Assembly (NCBI GenBank): GCA_964632755.1
Contig: CAZWDT010000057.1
Location: forward strand, 1 to 15,530
DNA length: 15,530 nucleotides
Origin: JAFGMR01 sp964632755
GTDB lineage: Archaea > Halobacteriota > Methanosarcinia > Methanotrichales > Methanotrichaceae
Direction: 5' to 3'
Positions within the stretch are counted from its first letter, which is position 1. Each line of letters opens with the position of its first letter. Made by a program: the position numbers and the translations under genes. The notes under the pieces are model-generated. The model worked only from the letters and a program-made list of their open reading frames with translations, was not told where the DNA came from and ran no database searches. This document shows positions 5,674 through 13,166 of the stretch, in pieces.

Positions 5674-7815
5674 ATGAAGCCGTGCGAGATATGCCAAGGC
5701 AAGGGATACCACCAGGTTGGAGAGCAGCCCTGCCCAAACTGCAAAGGGACGGGTAAGACCGATTCGATCAGCCTGGGCGAGGCCAAGGATAGCGACATAA
5801 GCGAGCTCATCCAGGCTGGATCCACCCGCTGCACCGTCTGCAAGGGAAGCGGCGTGATCCCACTGACGGAGAGCTGTGAGGCCTGCGGGGGCCTTGGGCG
5901 TGGCTTCCTCTGCCTCGTATGCGGCGCGAAGCTCTCGACCAAGGGAGAGCTATGCGCAAAGTGCTCCACCAAGCCCCTCGTCCGCGTGCTCGATCAGTCC
6001 TGCGACGGCGGCGACCTCGATATTGGGGGGATCTACCAGGGCAAGGTATCAGGCCTTGCCAACTTCGGGGCATTCGTCGACCTGAACGACCGGGTGAGAG
6101 GCCTTGCCCATAACAAGTACCTCAAGAGCCAGCCGGGGGAAAATGATGCGATCTACGTCATCGTAAGGAACGTGGCCCCGAACGGAAATATCGAGCTAGA
6201 GCCAGTCGATATCAAGGAGCATCACCTCATAACCCAGGAGAAGGACCTGCCAGTGACGAAGGCAACCGACCTTCCAAAGAACCTGGGAAAGCCCGTCTGC
6301 ATGAGGGGAGAGGTGATCCAGGTCAAGCAGACCGGCGGGCCCACGATCTTCACAGTAGCCGATGCAAGCGGCGTCGTCTCCTGCGCTGCATTCGAGCGGG
6401 CTGGTGTCAGAGCATATCCTGCGATAGACTCGGAGATGATGGTCCAGCTAGTAGGCGAGGTCAGCACACGGAACAACCAGGTACAGGTCGAGATAAGGTC
6501 GATGAAGCAGCTCTTCGGCGGAGATGCAACCAAGGTTAAGGACCAGATAGAGCGCTCCATCGACGAGAGGGCTGAACCCTATGACCCCCCATTGCTCATC
6601 GAGAGCGATATCATCTCCCGTCTGCGGCCCAAGATGAAGGAGGTAGCTAAGGAGATCAGAAGGGCCATATTCAAGTCAAGGCCGATCGTTCTCAGACATC
6701 ATGCCGATGCCGACGGGATCTCCTCAGCTGTGGCCGTGGAGACTGCCATTCTGCCGCTGATCCGCGAAGTAGGAGGGCCTGATGCCGAGTACTACAACTA
6801 CAGACGTGCCCCCTCGAAAGCCCCCTTCTACGAGCTCGAGGACATCACAAAGGACCTCACATACGCCCTCGAGGATCAATCCAGGCACGGCCAGAAGATG
6901 CCCCTGATAGTGCTCATGGACAATGGCTCAACTGAGGAAGATGTCCCAGCCATGAAGCAGGCCCAGATCTATGGGCTCGATATGATCGTAGTCGACCACC
7001 ACCACCCAGATGAGGTGGTCGACCAGTATCTCATAGCCCACGTGAACCCGGCCCACGCAGGGGGCGACTTCGGCATCACGACAGGGATGCTAGGGGTGGA
7101 GATCGCAAGGATGATAGACCCCAGCTCAGAGGATAAGGTCAAGCATCTAGCGGCGATATCGGCGGTCGGCGACCGCTCGGAGGCCCCCGAGGCGGGTAGG
7201 TACATAGAGCTCGTAAAGGATCGGTTCTCCCTGGAGGACCTGAAAAAGATCGCCCTTGCGGTAGACTACGAGGCCTTCTGGCTCAGGTTCAACGATGGCC
7301 GAGGGCTCATGAATGATATCCTCTGCCTGGGCAGGCTCGACCGCCACCAAAGGGTGGTCGGCCTCCTCTGCGACCAGGCGAACGCAGCAATTGAGGATCA
7401 GCTCCGGGCAAGCCTTGGCAACGTCAAGAGCACGAAGCTTTCTAACGGCGTGATCATGAACGTCCTCGACGTCGAGAACTTCGCCCACAAGTTCACATTC
7501 CCCCCGCCTGGAAAGACTTCGGGCGAGGTACACGACCGACTATGCCTGAAGTACGACAGAAAGCCCGTCGTCACGATCGGCTATGGACCGGACTTCGCGG
7601 TGCTGCGGAGCCGAGGCGTCCTGATGAACATCCCCCAGATGGTCAGGGAGCTAAATGCCGAGATCCCAAGCGGTGGCGTAAACGGCGGGGGTCACCTGGT
7701 AGTTGGATCGATCAAGTTCGTCTCCGGCATGAGAAAGGAGGTCCTCGCAAAGCTCGTCGGGAAGATCGGCGCATGCGCTGTGGAGAAGGATATCGCAACG
7801 AGGATTGCGGCCTAA
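5674..7815 (+). CDS. RecJ-like DHH phosphoesterase with DnaJ-type zinc finger, S1 and OB domains (COG1107)
   Basis: 713 residues from the ATG at 5674; an in-frame TTG 21 bases upstream is possible but has no ribosome site. Domains in order: residues 4-76 hold four CxxCxGxG zinc-binding repeats like those of DnaJ; residues about 80-97 add two more CxxC knuckles; residues about 115-180 form an S1 RNA-binding domain (GGIYQGKVSGLANFGAFVDL); residues about 210-280 form an OB-fold; residues about 335 onward form the DHH core. DHH motifs: HHADADG at 342-348, MDNGST near 415-420, DHHHP at 441-445 and GDRSE near 499-503. The C-terminal GGVNGGGH is the DHHA1 signature. All predicted metal ligands are present, so it should be an active Mn-dependent phosphodiesterase or exonuclease. 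This archaea-specific family is annotated as RecJ-like; S1 plus zinc fingers point to RNA or single-stranded nucleic acid. The true substrate is not certain. Confidence 0.88.
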   Translation: MKPCEICQGKGYHQVGEQPCPNCKGTGKTDSISLGEAKDSDISELIQAGSTRCTVCKGSGVIPLTESCEACGGLGRGFLCLVCGAKLSTKGELCAKCSTKPLVRVLDQSCDGGDLDIGGIYQGKVSGLANFGAFVDLNDRVRGLAHNKYLKSQPGENDAIYVIVRNVAPNGNIELEPVDIKEHHLITQEKDLPVTKATDLPKNLGKPVCMRGEVIQVKQTGGPTIFTVADASGVVSCAAFERAGVRAYPAIDSEMMVQLVGEVSTRNNQVQVEIRSMKQLFGGDATKVKDQIERSIDERAEPYDPPLLIESDIISRLRPKMKEVAKEIRRAIFKSRPIVLRHHADADGISSAVAVETAILPLIREVGGPDAEYYNYRRAPSKAPFYELEDITKDLTYALEDQSRHGQKMPLIVLMDNGSTEEDVPAMKQAQIYGLDMIVVDHHHPDEVVDQYLIAHVNPAHAGGDFGITTGMLGVEIARMIDPSSEDKVKHLAAISAVGDRSEAPEAGRYIELVKDRFSLEDLKKIALAVDYEAFWLRFNDGRGLMNDILCLGRLDRHQRVVGLLCDQANAAIEDQLRASLGNVKSTKLSNGVIMNVLDVENFAHKFTFPPPGKTSGEVHDRLCLKYDRKPVVTIGYGPDFAVLRSRGVLMNIPQMVRELNAEIPSGGVNGGGHLVVGSIKFVSGMRKEVLAKLVGKIGACAVEKDIATRIAA

Positions 7816-7862
7816 AGGGACGTGATTTCTGGATGTGCGGCTGAAGAGACGGCCTGAGAATC

Positions 7863-7871
7863 CCTAAATAG
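7863..7871 (+). promoter_or_regulatory. TATA-like box for the ogg gene
   Basis: CCTAAATAG is centred about 28 bases before the ATG at 7895, and no Shine-Dalgarno site precedes that ATG. A leaderless mRNA is likely. Confidence 0.45.
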
Positions 7872-7894
7872 CTTTGCTGTCCTTGGGGCCATAG

Positions 7895-8545
7895 ATGGCG
7901 CTCGACGAGTTGGGCATTGAGGAGCTAAGAGAGCTCTACGCCCCGATGAGGGACAAGATCCAGGCCAGGCTTTCGGAGTTTCGAAGTATCTGGGAGGAGG
8001 GACGGGATTCTGAGATCCAATCAGAGCTGATCTTCTGCCTCCTGACCCCGCAATCCAGGGCCCGGGCATGCTGGGCAGCCGTTATGAACCTCTGCGAGAA
8101 GGGGCTTCTTTGGGACGGGGAGCCGGGCCAGGTTCAAGAGGAACTGGTGGGGGTCCGGTTCAAGTATCGAAAGGCCGAGTACATCTGCAAGGCCATGGAA
8201 GGGCTCGGCCGGGAAGGCCGACTGCGCGCGACATTGCAGGAGTTCGACGACCCATATGAAGCTCGAGAATGGCTGGTGAGAAACGTTTTAGGAATGGGCT
8301 TCAAGGAGGCCAGCCACTTCCTGCGAAACATCGGCCTCGGCGAGGATCTGGCAATACTGGACCGCCATATCCTGCGAAACCTTCTGCGTCTGGGGGCGGT
8401 TCATGAGATGCCTAGCTCACTATCTCGAAGTCGTTATCTGGAGGTGGAGGCGAGGATGAGAGAGCTCTCCTTGCGAACGGCGATCCCCATGGGCGATCTC
8501 GACCTGCTGCTCTGGTACAGAGAGACGGGGGAGATATTCAAATGA
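7895..8545 (+). CDS. ogg: Ogg2-type N-glycosylase/DNA lyase (8-oxoguanine repair)
   Basis: 216 residues, the usual size for archaeal Ogg2. The enzyme removes 8-oxoguanine from DNA and cleaves the abasic site (base excision repair). The early CLLTPQSRARACW at 48-60 is a family hallmark. The helix-hairpin-helix/GPD region runs about 125-160: GMGFKEASHFLRN with the catalytic Lys at 137, and AILDRHILRN with the catalytic Asp at 156. The chain ends DLLLWYRETGEIFK. The final lysine is retained; in characterised Ogg2 enzymes this terminal lysine helps tell 8-oxoguanine from guanine. Nothing is missing, so the gene should be functional. It stands alone: the DHH gene ends 79 bases upstream on the same strand, and the thermosome gene converges from the right. 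Confidence 0.93.
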   Translation: MALDELGIEELRELYAPMRDKIQARLSEFRSIWEEGRDSEIQSELIFCLLTPQSRARACWAAVMNLCEKGLLWDGEPGQVQEELVGVRFKYRKAEYICKAMEGLGREGRLRATLQEFDDPYEAREWLVRNVLGMGFKEASHFLRNIGLGEDLAILDRHILRNLLRLGAVHEMPSSLSRSRYLEVEARMRELSLRTAIPMGDLDLLLWYRETGEIFK

Positions 8546-8570
8546 GGATCTTGCGGAGCCTTAAGGAGAG

Positions 8571-8590
8571 GTGGGGGGCAGTCCCCCCAT
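8571..8590 (+). terminator. Hairpin after ogg
   Basis: TGGGGGG (8572-8578) pairs perfectly with CCCCCCA (8583-8589) around a four-base loop, and a G-T pair can extend the stem. It begins about 25 bases after the ogg stop. No T tract follows, so it may stabilise the 3' end or act as a roadblock and not be a classical archaeal terminator. Confidence 0.45.
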
Positions 8591-8634
8591 CTTCGGCAAT
8601 CCTATCCCTTCCTGCTCGAAGGTGATGGAGGTCG

Positions 8635-8650
8635 GGGTGATCACTCACCC
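8635..8650. repeat. Short perfect inverted repeat
   Basis: GGGTGA (8635-8640) and TCACCC (8645-8650) flank a four-base TCAC. It could fold as a small RNA hairpin or serve as a protein-binding site. The function is unknown. Confidence 0.4.
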
Positions 8651-8811
8651 ATCCAATAGTAGAACATACATGGTAATAAACATTTTGGTTTGTGTGCTAT
8701 TGCACCAGCCGGACCGGACCGCCTCGCACGATGATGGGATGGATCCAGCAAGGCTCGAAGATCTGATCTGAATGCATCGGATAAAATGGAAGGGGAATGG
8801 AAAGGGAAATG

Positions 8812-8828
8812 GGGGGTAGTATTCCCCC
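8812..8828 (-). terminator. Hairpin after the thermosome gene
   Basis: GGGGG (8812-8816) and CCCCC (8824-8828) pair around a seven-base loop, just past the thermosome stop. In the direction of thermosome transcription the stem is followed by a pyrimidine-rich tract, which fits archaeal termination at pyrimidine runs. Confidence 0.45.
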
Positions 8829-8830
8829 GA

Positions 8831-10525
8831 TCACATCATTCCTGGATAGCCACCCATTCCACCCATTCCGGGCATTCCGCCCATGCCACCCATGCTGCCC
8901 ATGTTGGCGGCCATCATCTGCTTGGCCGCTCGCTCCTTATCCATGTTCGACCTCTTGGAGGTGATGACGTCGTCTATTCGAAGCACCATGTTGGCGGCCT
9001 CGGAGGCGGAGGTTATCGCCTGTACCTTCACCTTCAGCGGCTCGACTACGCCCATCTTCCGCATATCCACGATCTCGCCGGTGTATGCGTCCAACCCGGC
9101 GTTCTTGTTCCTCTCGTGGCTGCTCTTCAGGGAAACGAGCTTATCGATGGAGCTGAAGCCGGCGTTCTCGGCAAGCGCCTTTGGGATGATCTCCATCGCC
9201 TCGGCGAACTTGGTGACTGCAAGCTGCTCTCGGCCCTTCAGCGTTGCCGCGTACTCCCTCAGGCGAAGCGCAATCTCGACCTCCGGTGCCCCTCCACCAG
9301 CGACGAGGTTCCGGTCCTCGATCGCAGTTGCAACGGCATGCATAGCGTCGTCGAGCGCTCTCTCGGATCCATCCAAGACCTGCTTTGTGCCTCCCCGCAT
9401 GAGAAGGGAGATGACCTCGGAATTCTTACAGCCCGTGATCGCCGTTAGCACACCTGCGCCCACGTGCCTCTCCTCGACGAGATCTGCCTTGCCCAGGTCC
9501 TCGGGGGTCAGAACGTCGAGGCTAGTCACGATGTTTGCCCCGGTGGCCTTGGAGAGGCGTTTTAGATCCTTCTTTGTGATGCGCCGAAACGCCATCACGC
9601 CCGCCTTCGAGAGGTAGTGCTGGGCCAGGTCGTCGATCCCCTTCTGACAGAAGACCACATTGGCCCCCGTTGCCAGTACCTTGTCCACGATCCCCTTGAT
9701 GATCTGCTTCTCATGATCCATGAAGAGCTTGAACTGGTCCGACTTGGTGATCGTGATCTCCGCCTTGGTCTCGGTGTCCTTCATCTCTATCGCCACTCCG
9801 AGGAGGGCGATCTTGGCCTTCTCGATCCTTTGGGGCATGGTCGAGTGGACTCGCTCCTTGTCGATCAAGACTCCCCTGATGATCTCTGAGTCGTCCACTG
9901 ACTCGCCAACCTTCTTCTCCACGGTGACGTCATCGAGGTCCACCCTCTTCTTGCCATCCTGATCCTGCACGGCAGCAAGCACGATATCCACGGCGAACTT
10001 GGCCATCTTGCCCTCGGCCGACTCGCTCTCCTTGCCGGTCATTGCCGTGATCGAGATCTTCTCCAGGAGATCACGATCATTCTCCGAGACCTCGAAGGCC
10101 ATCGACCTGAGGATCTCCAGGGCCTTCTGGCTTGCCATGCGGTATCCGCTGACGATGACTGTGGGATGGACTCCCTGGCCGATCAGATCCTCGGCCTTCT
10201 TCAAGAACTCGCCTGCAAGCACTGCAGTCGTGGTGGTGCCGTCGCCCACCTCCTTGTCCTGGGCCTTTGCCGCTTCCACGATCATCTTGGCAGCGGGGTG
10301 CTCCACATCCATCTCCTTTAGGATGGTCACGCCGTCGTTGGTAACGGTGATATCTCCAAGGGAGTCCACCATCATCTTGTCCATGCCCTTCGGCCCAAGA
10401 GTGCTTCGCACTGCATTGGCAACCGCCCGGGCTGCCATGATGTTCTTGGTGATAGCCTCTCGCCCCTTATCCTGACGAGTGCCCTCCTTCAGAATCAGTA
10501 TCGGCACTCCGCTAAGTCCTGCCAT
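8831..10525 (-). CDS. ths: Thermosome subunit (group II chaperonin)
   Basis: 564 residues, a typical length. The subunit assembles into an eight-fold double ring that folds proteins in the cytoplasm, using ATP and a built-in lid. Visible signatures: STLGPKGMDKMMVD near 41-54, VTNDGVTIL at 61-69, the nucleotide-binding GDGTTTTAV at 94-102 and a later ALDDAMHAV in the ATPase domain. The last 28 residues (537-564) are a Gly/Met-rich tail of repeated GGM units, the flexible tail of group II chaperonins that points into the cavity. The ATG at 10525 is fixed by a GAGGAGG site eight bases upstream and by a TATA box at 10571-10580. Whether it is the alpha or beta type, or one of several paralogues, cannot be told from this window. 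It is transcribed on its own, downstream of the winged-helix regulator on the same strand. Confidence 0.97.
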   Translation of the reverse strand: MAGLSGVPILILKEGTRQDKGREAITKNIMAARAVANAVRSTLGPKGMDKMMVDSLGDITVTNDGVTILKEMDVEHPAAKMIVEAAKAQDKEVGDGTTTTAVLAGEFLKKAEDLIGQGVHPTVIVSGYRMASQKALEILRSMAFEVSENDRDLLEKISITAMTGKESESAEGKMAKFAVDIVLAAVQDQDGKKRVDLDDVTVEKKVGESVDDSEIIRGVLIDKERVHSTMPQRIEKAKIALLGVAIEMKDTETKAEITITKSDQFKLFMDHEKQIIKGIVDKVLATGANVVFCQKGIDDLAQHYLSKAGVMAFRRITKKDLKRLSKATGANIVTSLDVLTPEDLGKADLVEERHVGAGVLTAITGCKNSEVISLLMRGGTKQVLDGSERALDDAMHAVATAIEDRNLVAGGGAPEVEIALRLREYAATLKGREQLAVTKFAEAMEIIPKALAENAGFSSIDKLVSLKSSHERNKNAGLDAYTGEIVDMRKMGVVEPLKVKVQAITSASEAANMVLRIDDVITSKRSNMDKERAAKQMMAANMGSMGGMGGMPGMGGMGGYPGMM

Positions 10526-10533
10526 TATGAAAT

Positions 10534-10540
10534 CCTCCTC
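10534..10540 (-). promoter_or_regulatory. Shine-Dalgarno site of the thermosome gene
   Basis: GAGGAGG on the - strand, eight bases before the ATG at 10525. It is an unusually good match and fits a highly expressed protein. Confidence 0.75.
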
Positions 10541-10570
10541 TATCTTCGCGCGAGCAGGATGTTTGATCTT

Positions 10571-10580
10571 CTATAAAAAG
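10571..10580 (-). promoter_or_regulatory. Thermosome promoter (TATA box)
   Basis: CTTTTTATAG on the - strand, preceded by GGGAAACC, which may act as a BRE. A start about 25 bases downstream would fall near 10550 and give a leader of about 25 bases containing the Shine-Dalgarno site. Confidence 0.6.
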
Positions 10581-10685
10581 GTTTCCCTACATTCGGATGC
10601 AAGGCCTGTCGGAAGACCCGGAGAGAGCGATTGGCGAGAAGGAGGCATAAGATCGATAGTGCCGATGCAGATCCCGTGGGGCCTC

Positions 10686-11144
10686 TCATCCCCCGCGAAG
10701 GATCGCGCCGATTTGCCGGTCCAGATCCTTTGCTGCCTTTGCGAGATCCCCGCCTCCCTTTGCGAGGATGACAAGGTCGCGGCGAAGAGGTCCGACGCGT
10801 TGCTCCGCCCCGGCCACGCCTTTTGCCGACTCCACGGCCTCTGCAAGCCGCGCCATCCTCATCCAGGCGGGATCGGGCTCCTCGATTACCTCTAATAAAG
10901 CCCTTAGGGCTGAAGCCACCTTCCGGCCCCGATCGGTGAGCTCGAGATATCGAATCCTTCCCTCAGGCCTTGCCGCTAGGAGGCCGGCCCTCTCTAGCTC
11001 GGAGAGGACCGTTGACGCATGGGGGTAGGTCGAGTCGATGCGCTTGGCAACGAGGGCGGCATACGCTGGATGTAGCTCCTCTACGGCAAGCAGGGCAGAG
11101 GCCGGCTTATCCTTGAGGAAGAGCCGCACGAGGCCGCGGCCCAT
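10686..11144 (-). CDS. Winged helix-turn-helix transcriptional regulator
   Basis: 152 residues from the ATG at 11144; a GTG at 11153 directly after the stop of the preceding gene is an alternative, and a GGTGG lies just before the ATG. Residues about 12-57 form a helix-turn-helix, with YPHASTVLSELERAGLL as the recognition helix. Residues about 60-77 form the wing (RPEGRIRYLELTDRGRKV), as in MarR- or PadR-like archaeal regulators. The C-terminal half (about 85-150) is helical and rich in Ala, Lys, Arg and Asp, with no ligand-binding motif that I recognise, and may dimerise. It lies immediately downstream of the lipoprotein gene and upstream of the thermosome gene, all on one strand. It may regulate its own unit or the thermosome, but nothing in the sequence shows a target. 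Confidence 0.75.
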   Translation of the reverse strand: MGRGLVRLFLKDKPASALLAVEELHPAYAALVAKRIDSTYPHASTVLSELERAGLLAARPEGRIRYLELTDRGRKVASALRALLEVIEEPDPAWMRMARLAEAVESAKGVAGAEQRVGPLRRDLVILAKGGGDLAKAAKDLDRQIGAILRGG

Positions 11145-11153
11145 CCACACCAC

Positions 11154-12047
11154 CTAGGCGAGTCCCTCCGCCGTTGGCATGCCCATGGGGTAGAGGGGAA
11201 GGGGAGAAGCCCCCAAAGCCTCCTCGGGAAGCATTACCTCCACGTCCTTGTTGAAGTCGGCATATAACATCATGGCCTTGGTCTCGATATTCATCTCGAA
11301 GTCGCCCACAGTATCCACGGGAGGCTCAAATATATCCGGTGTCAGGGTCATGACCATAGTGAGGTCGCTCTTCTTCACGAAATGGTCCTCCTTCGTTACC
11401 CAGGCGGTCCAGGATAGCTCGCTCTGGTTGAATAGCTTGCTCATATTCATGAAGGCAACCGGCATGGATGAGCCAAGCTGCTCAGAGAGAATGGTTGAGA
11501 ACGTGCTCATCTCAGGCACGACCTCGATCATGTAGCAGTCTACACCATCCACCTTCTCCGATCCAAGCAGCTTCACCTGCGAGCTGTTCATCATAGCCAC
11601 CTGGTTCTGGACCATGTTCTGCTGGCTCCAGATCAGATCGGCGTTCGGGATTGAAAGCTTGGTCCAGTTGCCCTGGATCAACATGTACATGGTGTCGTTA
11701 ATAATGAATGTCTTGGACTCCTCAGTCTGACTGGGCGTCGTTGGATCGTCCACGGGGACTACCGTATTGGTCGTGGATACCATCAACTCCCTTGCTGGAA
11801 GGTTCACCGCCCCTTCTCCGCGGGAGGATATCTCCACCCTGGAGGCGTTTGTCTCGTTGGATGAGTGGTTGATGAAATCCATCTTCTGCTCAACATCCAT
11901 GGTAAAGCGATATGTCTCCAGGACCTTCACCGAGTCCACCATCATCTGCTTCAGCTCCGTGGCGTTGATCTGCTCCTCGCCCGGGCCCCCAATACAGCCG
12001 GCCATGGCCACCGCCGCCAGAGCCAGAACGAATAGGGTCTTCTTCAT
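11154..12047 (-). CDS. Lipoprotein, LolA/LppX-like fold suspected
   Basis: 297 residues from the ATG at 12047, which follows a GGAG eight bases upstream. The frame is open 15 codons further, but only this start puts MKKTLFVLALAAVAMAGC at the N-terminus, a lipoprotein signal with lipobox AMAGC (lipid-modified Cys at 18). The mature part begins with a flexible Gly/Glu stretch, then TELKQMMVDSVKVLETYRFT, alternating beta strands (GEGAVNLPARELMV, FIINDTMYMLIQGNWTKL) and LLGSEKVDGVDCYMIEVVP. This layout resembles the LolA/LppX/LprG-like half-barrel lipoproteins that hold lipids or other hydrophobic ligands, and similar lipoproteins are common in methanogens. Several N-x-S/T sequons suit an extracellular location. 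The winged-helix gene follows with essentially no gap, so the two are probably co-transcribed. The specific ligand is unknown. Confidence 0.75.
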   Translation of the reverse strand: MKKTLFVLALAAVAMAGCIGGPGEEQINATELKQMMVDSVKVLETYRFTMDVEQKMDFINHSSNETNASRVEISSRGEGAVNLPARELMVSTTNTVVPVDDPTTPSQTEESKTFIINDTMYMLIQGNWTKLSIPNADLIWSQQNMVQNQVAMMNSSQVKLLGSEKVDGVDCYMIEVVPEMSTFSTILSEQLGSSMPVAFMNMSKLFNQSELSWTAWVTKEDHFVKKSDLTMVMTLTPDIFEPPVDTVGDFEMNIETKAMMLYADFNKDVEVMLPEEALGASPLPLYPMGMPTAEGLA

Positions 12048-12122
12048 CCCATCATCTCCATAATCATCGCGACCATCATAGATATTGCCCAATCCAAGGC
12101 CTTTTCCTCAGGCCACTAGGCT

Positions 12123-12133
12123 CGCTATAAACT
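12123..12133 (-). promoter_or_regulatory. Candidate TATA box for the lipoprotein/regulator unit
   Basis: AGTTTATAGCG on the - strand. A start about 25 bases downstream would give a leader of roughly 55-60 bases. A short inverted repeat (GGCCT with AGGCC, 12098-12114) would lie at its 5' end. A weaker TATA-like CTTTATGC lies slightly upstream. Confidence 0.45.
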
Positions 12134-12172
12134 CGGACCGCATAAAGCCTTTCCCACGATGAAGATCCGCCA

Positions 12173-13087
12173 TCACGCTCTGGAGGCGAAGACCTCCCCG
12201 GTGATCATCTCATAGAGCTTGATGTATATCCGGCTCGTCTGCTCGACCACATCCCCGGGAAGCGGCGGGATTGCTGGATCCTCCTTATGATTCTCTCGAG
12301 CCAGATAGAGGCGGTCCTTGTAGCCGGACTGCCGATAGTACTGCCTGACGTACTCCTTGCTCAGATCAACGAACTGCCCCTCTTCATAGCTCGCCTTCTC
12401 CCAGAAACGATCCTCGTCCGCGGTGCCGTAGACATCTACGACCATAGGCTCGCGGTCCTCGTCGAATGCGAACTCCTTCTTGCCGTCCACGTGGATCAGG
12501 CCTCGCGACTCAACCCTCCTCGCAACGTCCTGGTCGATCTCGATTACAATCTCTACTATATCATCGAACTCGGCCGAAGATAGGCCGGAGATCGCGAGTG
12601 CGCTCCCCCTGTCAAGCAGGCGGTCCACCCTCTCGAGCTTTGTAGATACCTCCACGAGAGGCTCGGGGAGAGGTTCACCGTACTCGATTACGTGGCCGGA
12701 TGCGAATCCGATTTCAGCTGCCGATAGATCCCCGCCTGCGACCCTGTCGAAGAGCGAGCCTGCAACGTACCATCGACATATGAACTCCAGGGGAATTAGA
12801 AAGCTCCTGGAGGAGGGGGTGATCCTGTCAGTTGGGATGATCTCCACCCTCCTGACCTGCATCTGGTTTGGGGGGATGTAGCGGAGGAAATGGGTCTTGA
12901 TGCCCATCTTCCTTGCCCGCTCAAACCAGTATACCCCCTCTCGACAGAGCGTCTCACCCTTATGAGGGATGAGGGTAGGGATCACCTTATCGAAGACGGA
13001 TATGTTGTCGGTGAACCTGAACTCCAGATCCCGGCCGAACTCGTAGGCCTCTTTGACCTTGCCCTTCATCAAAAGCTTGCGATCCAT
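12173..13087 (-). CDS. purC: Phosphoribosylaminoimidazole-succinocarboxamide synthase (SAICAR synthetase)
   Basis: 304 residues. It ligates aspartate to CAIR with ATP hydrolysis to form SAICAR in de novo purine synthesis. Family features: MKGKVKEAYEFG at 7-18 (Gly/Lys phosphate-binding strand), FTDNISVFDKVIP at 25-37, IPLEFICRWYVAGSL at 98-112, VSTKLERVD at 147-155, HVDGKKEFAFD at 199-209 and DEDRFW at 224-229. Length and motif order fit the archaeal branch of the family, which departs from the bacterial consensus at several of these sites. The start at 13087 is favoured by a TATA-like box about 28 bases upstream; an internal ATG at 13069 would also keep the whole catalytic domain. It is apparently transcribed alone, divergently from the RNA methylase operon, with a perfect 12-base palindrome between them. 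Confidence 0.92.
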   Translation of the reverse strand: MDRKLLMKGKVKEAYEFGRDLEFRFTDNISVFDKVIPTLIPHKGETLCREGVYWFERARKMGIKTHFLRYIPPNQMQVRRVEIIPTDRITPSSRSFLIPLEFICRWYVAGSLFDRVAGGDLSAAEIGFASGHVIEYGEPLPEPLVEVSTKLERVDRLLDRGSALAISGLSSAEFDDIVEIVIEIDQDVARRVESRGLIHVDGKKEFAFDEDREPMVVDVYGTADEDRFWEKASYEEGQFVDLSKEYVRQYYRQSGYKDRLYLARENHKEDPAIPPLPGDVVEQTSRIYIKLYEMITGEVFASRA

Positions 13088-13110
13088 CGCCTCAAGTAGA
13101 TGACATCGAA

Positions 13111-13120
13111 GAGATAACCC
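13111..13120 (-). promoter_or_regulatory. TATA-like box for purC
   Basis: GGGTTATCTC on the - strand, after a T/A-rich CAAAA, is centred about 28 bases before the ATG at 13087. It is a modest match whose spacing equals that of the other leaderless candidates here. Confidence 0.35.
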
Positions 13121-13154
13121 TTTTGATGTGGGCTAACGATTGCGACCGTGTCCG

Positions 13155-13166
13155 TTTCGATCGAAA
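13155..13166. promoter_or_regulatory. Perfect 12-base palindrome, candidate operator
   Basis: TTTCGATCGAAA lies between the divergent purC and RNA methylase genes, about 68 bases upstream of the purC start. GATCG occurs again at 13167-13171 and 13179-13183, making three copies within 25 bases. Position and symmetry suit a dimeric repressor or activator, but no binding protein is known to me. Confidence 0.4.

Larger units (their letters stand above)
8546..8830. other. Gene-free gap between the convergent ogg and thermosome genes
   Basis: This gap of 285 bases holds a strong GC hairpin near each end (8571-8590 and 8812-8828), a perfect six-base inverted repeat at 8635-8650, an AT-rich island near 8660-8700 with a TATA-like TAATAAACAT, and a purine-rich run near 8785-8816. 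A frame of about 66 codons crosses it but shows no protein-like sequence. I recognise no RNA family. Confidence 0.5.

Noticed and set aside
8571..8771. 66-codon frame in the gap after ogg
   Set aside because: It begins inside a hairpin stem, has no ribosome site, and its translation lacks protein-like character.
8737..8777. Possible C/D box RNA (ATGATGG followed by CTGA)
   Set aside because: Box C is imperfect, the distance is shorter than a normal C/D RNA, and no D'/C' pair is visible.
8786..9617. Two long overlapping frames on the + strand opposite the thermosome C-terminal part
   Set aside because: They mirror the codon bias of a certain chaperonin gene, and their translations are His-, Ser- or Arg-rich with no domain pattern.
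12048..12092. 15-residue N-terminal extension of the lipoprotein
   Set aside because: It would put acidic residues before the lipoprotein signal, and the GGAG site sits before the inner ATG.
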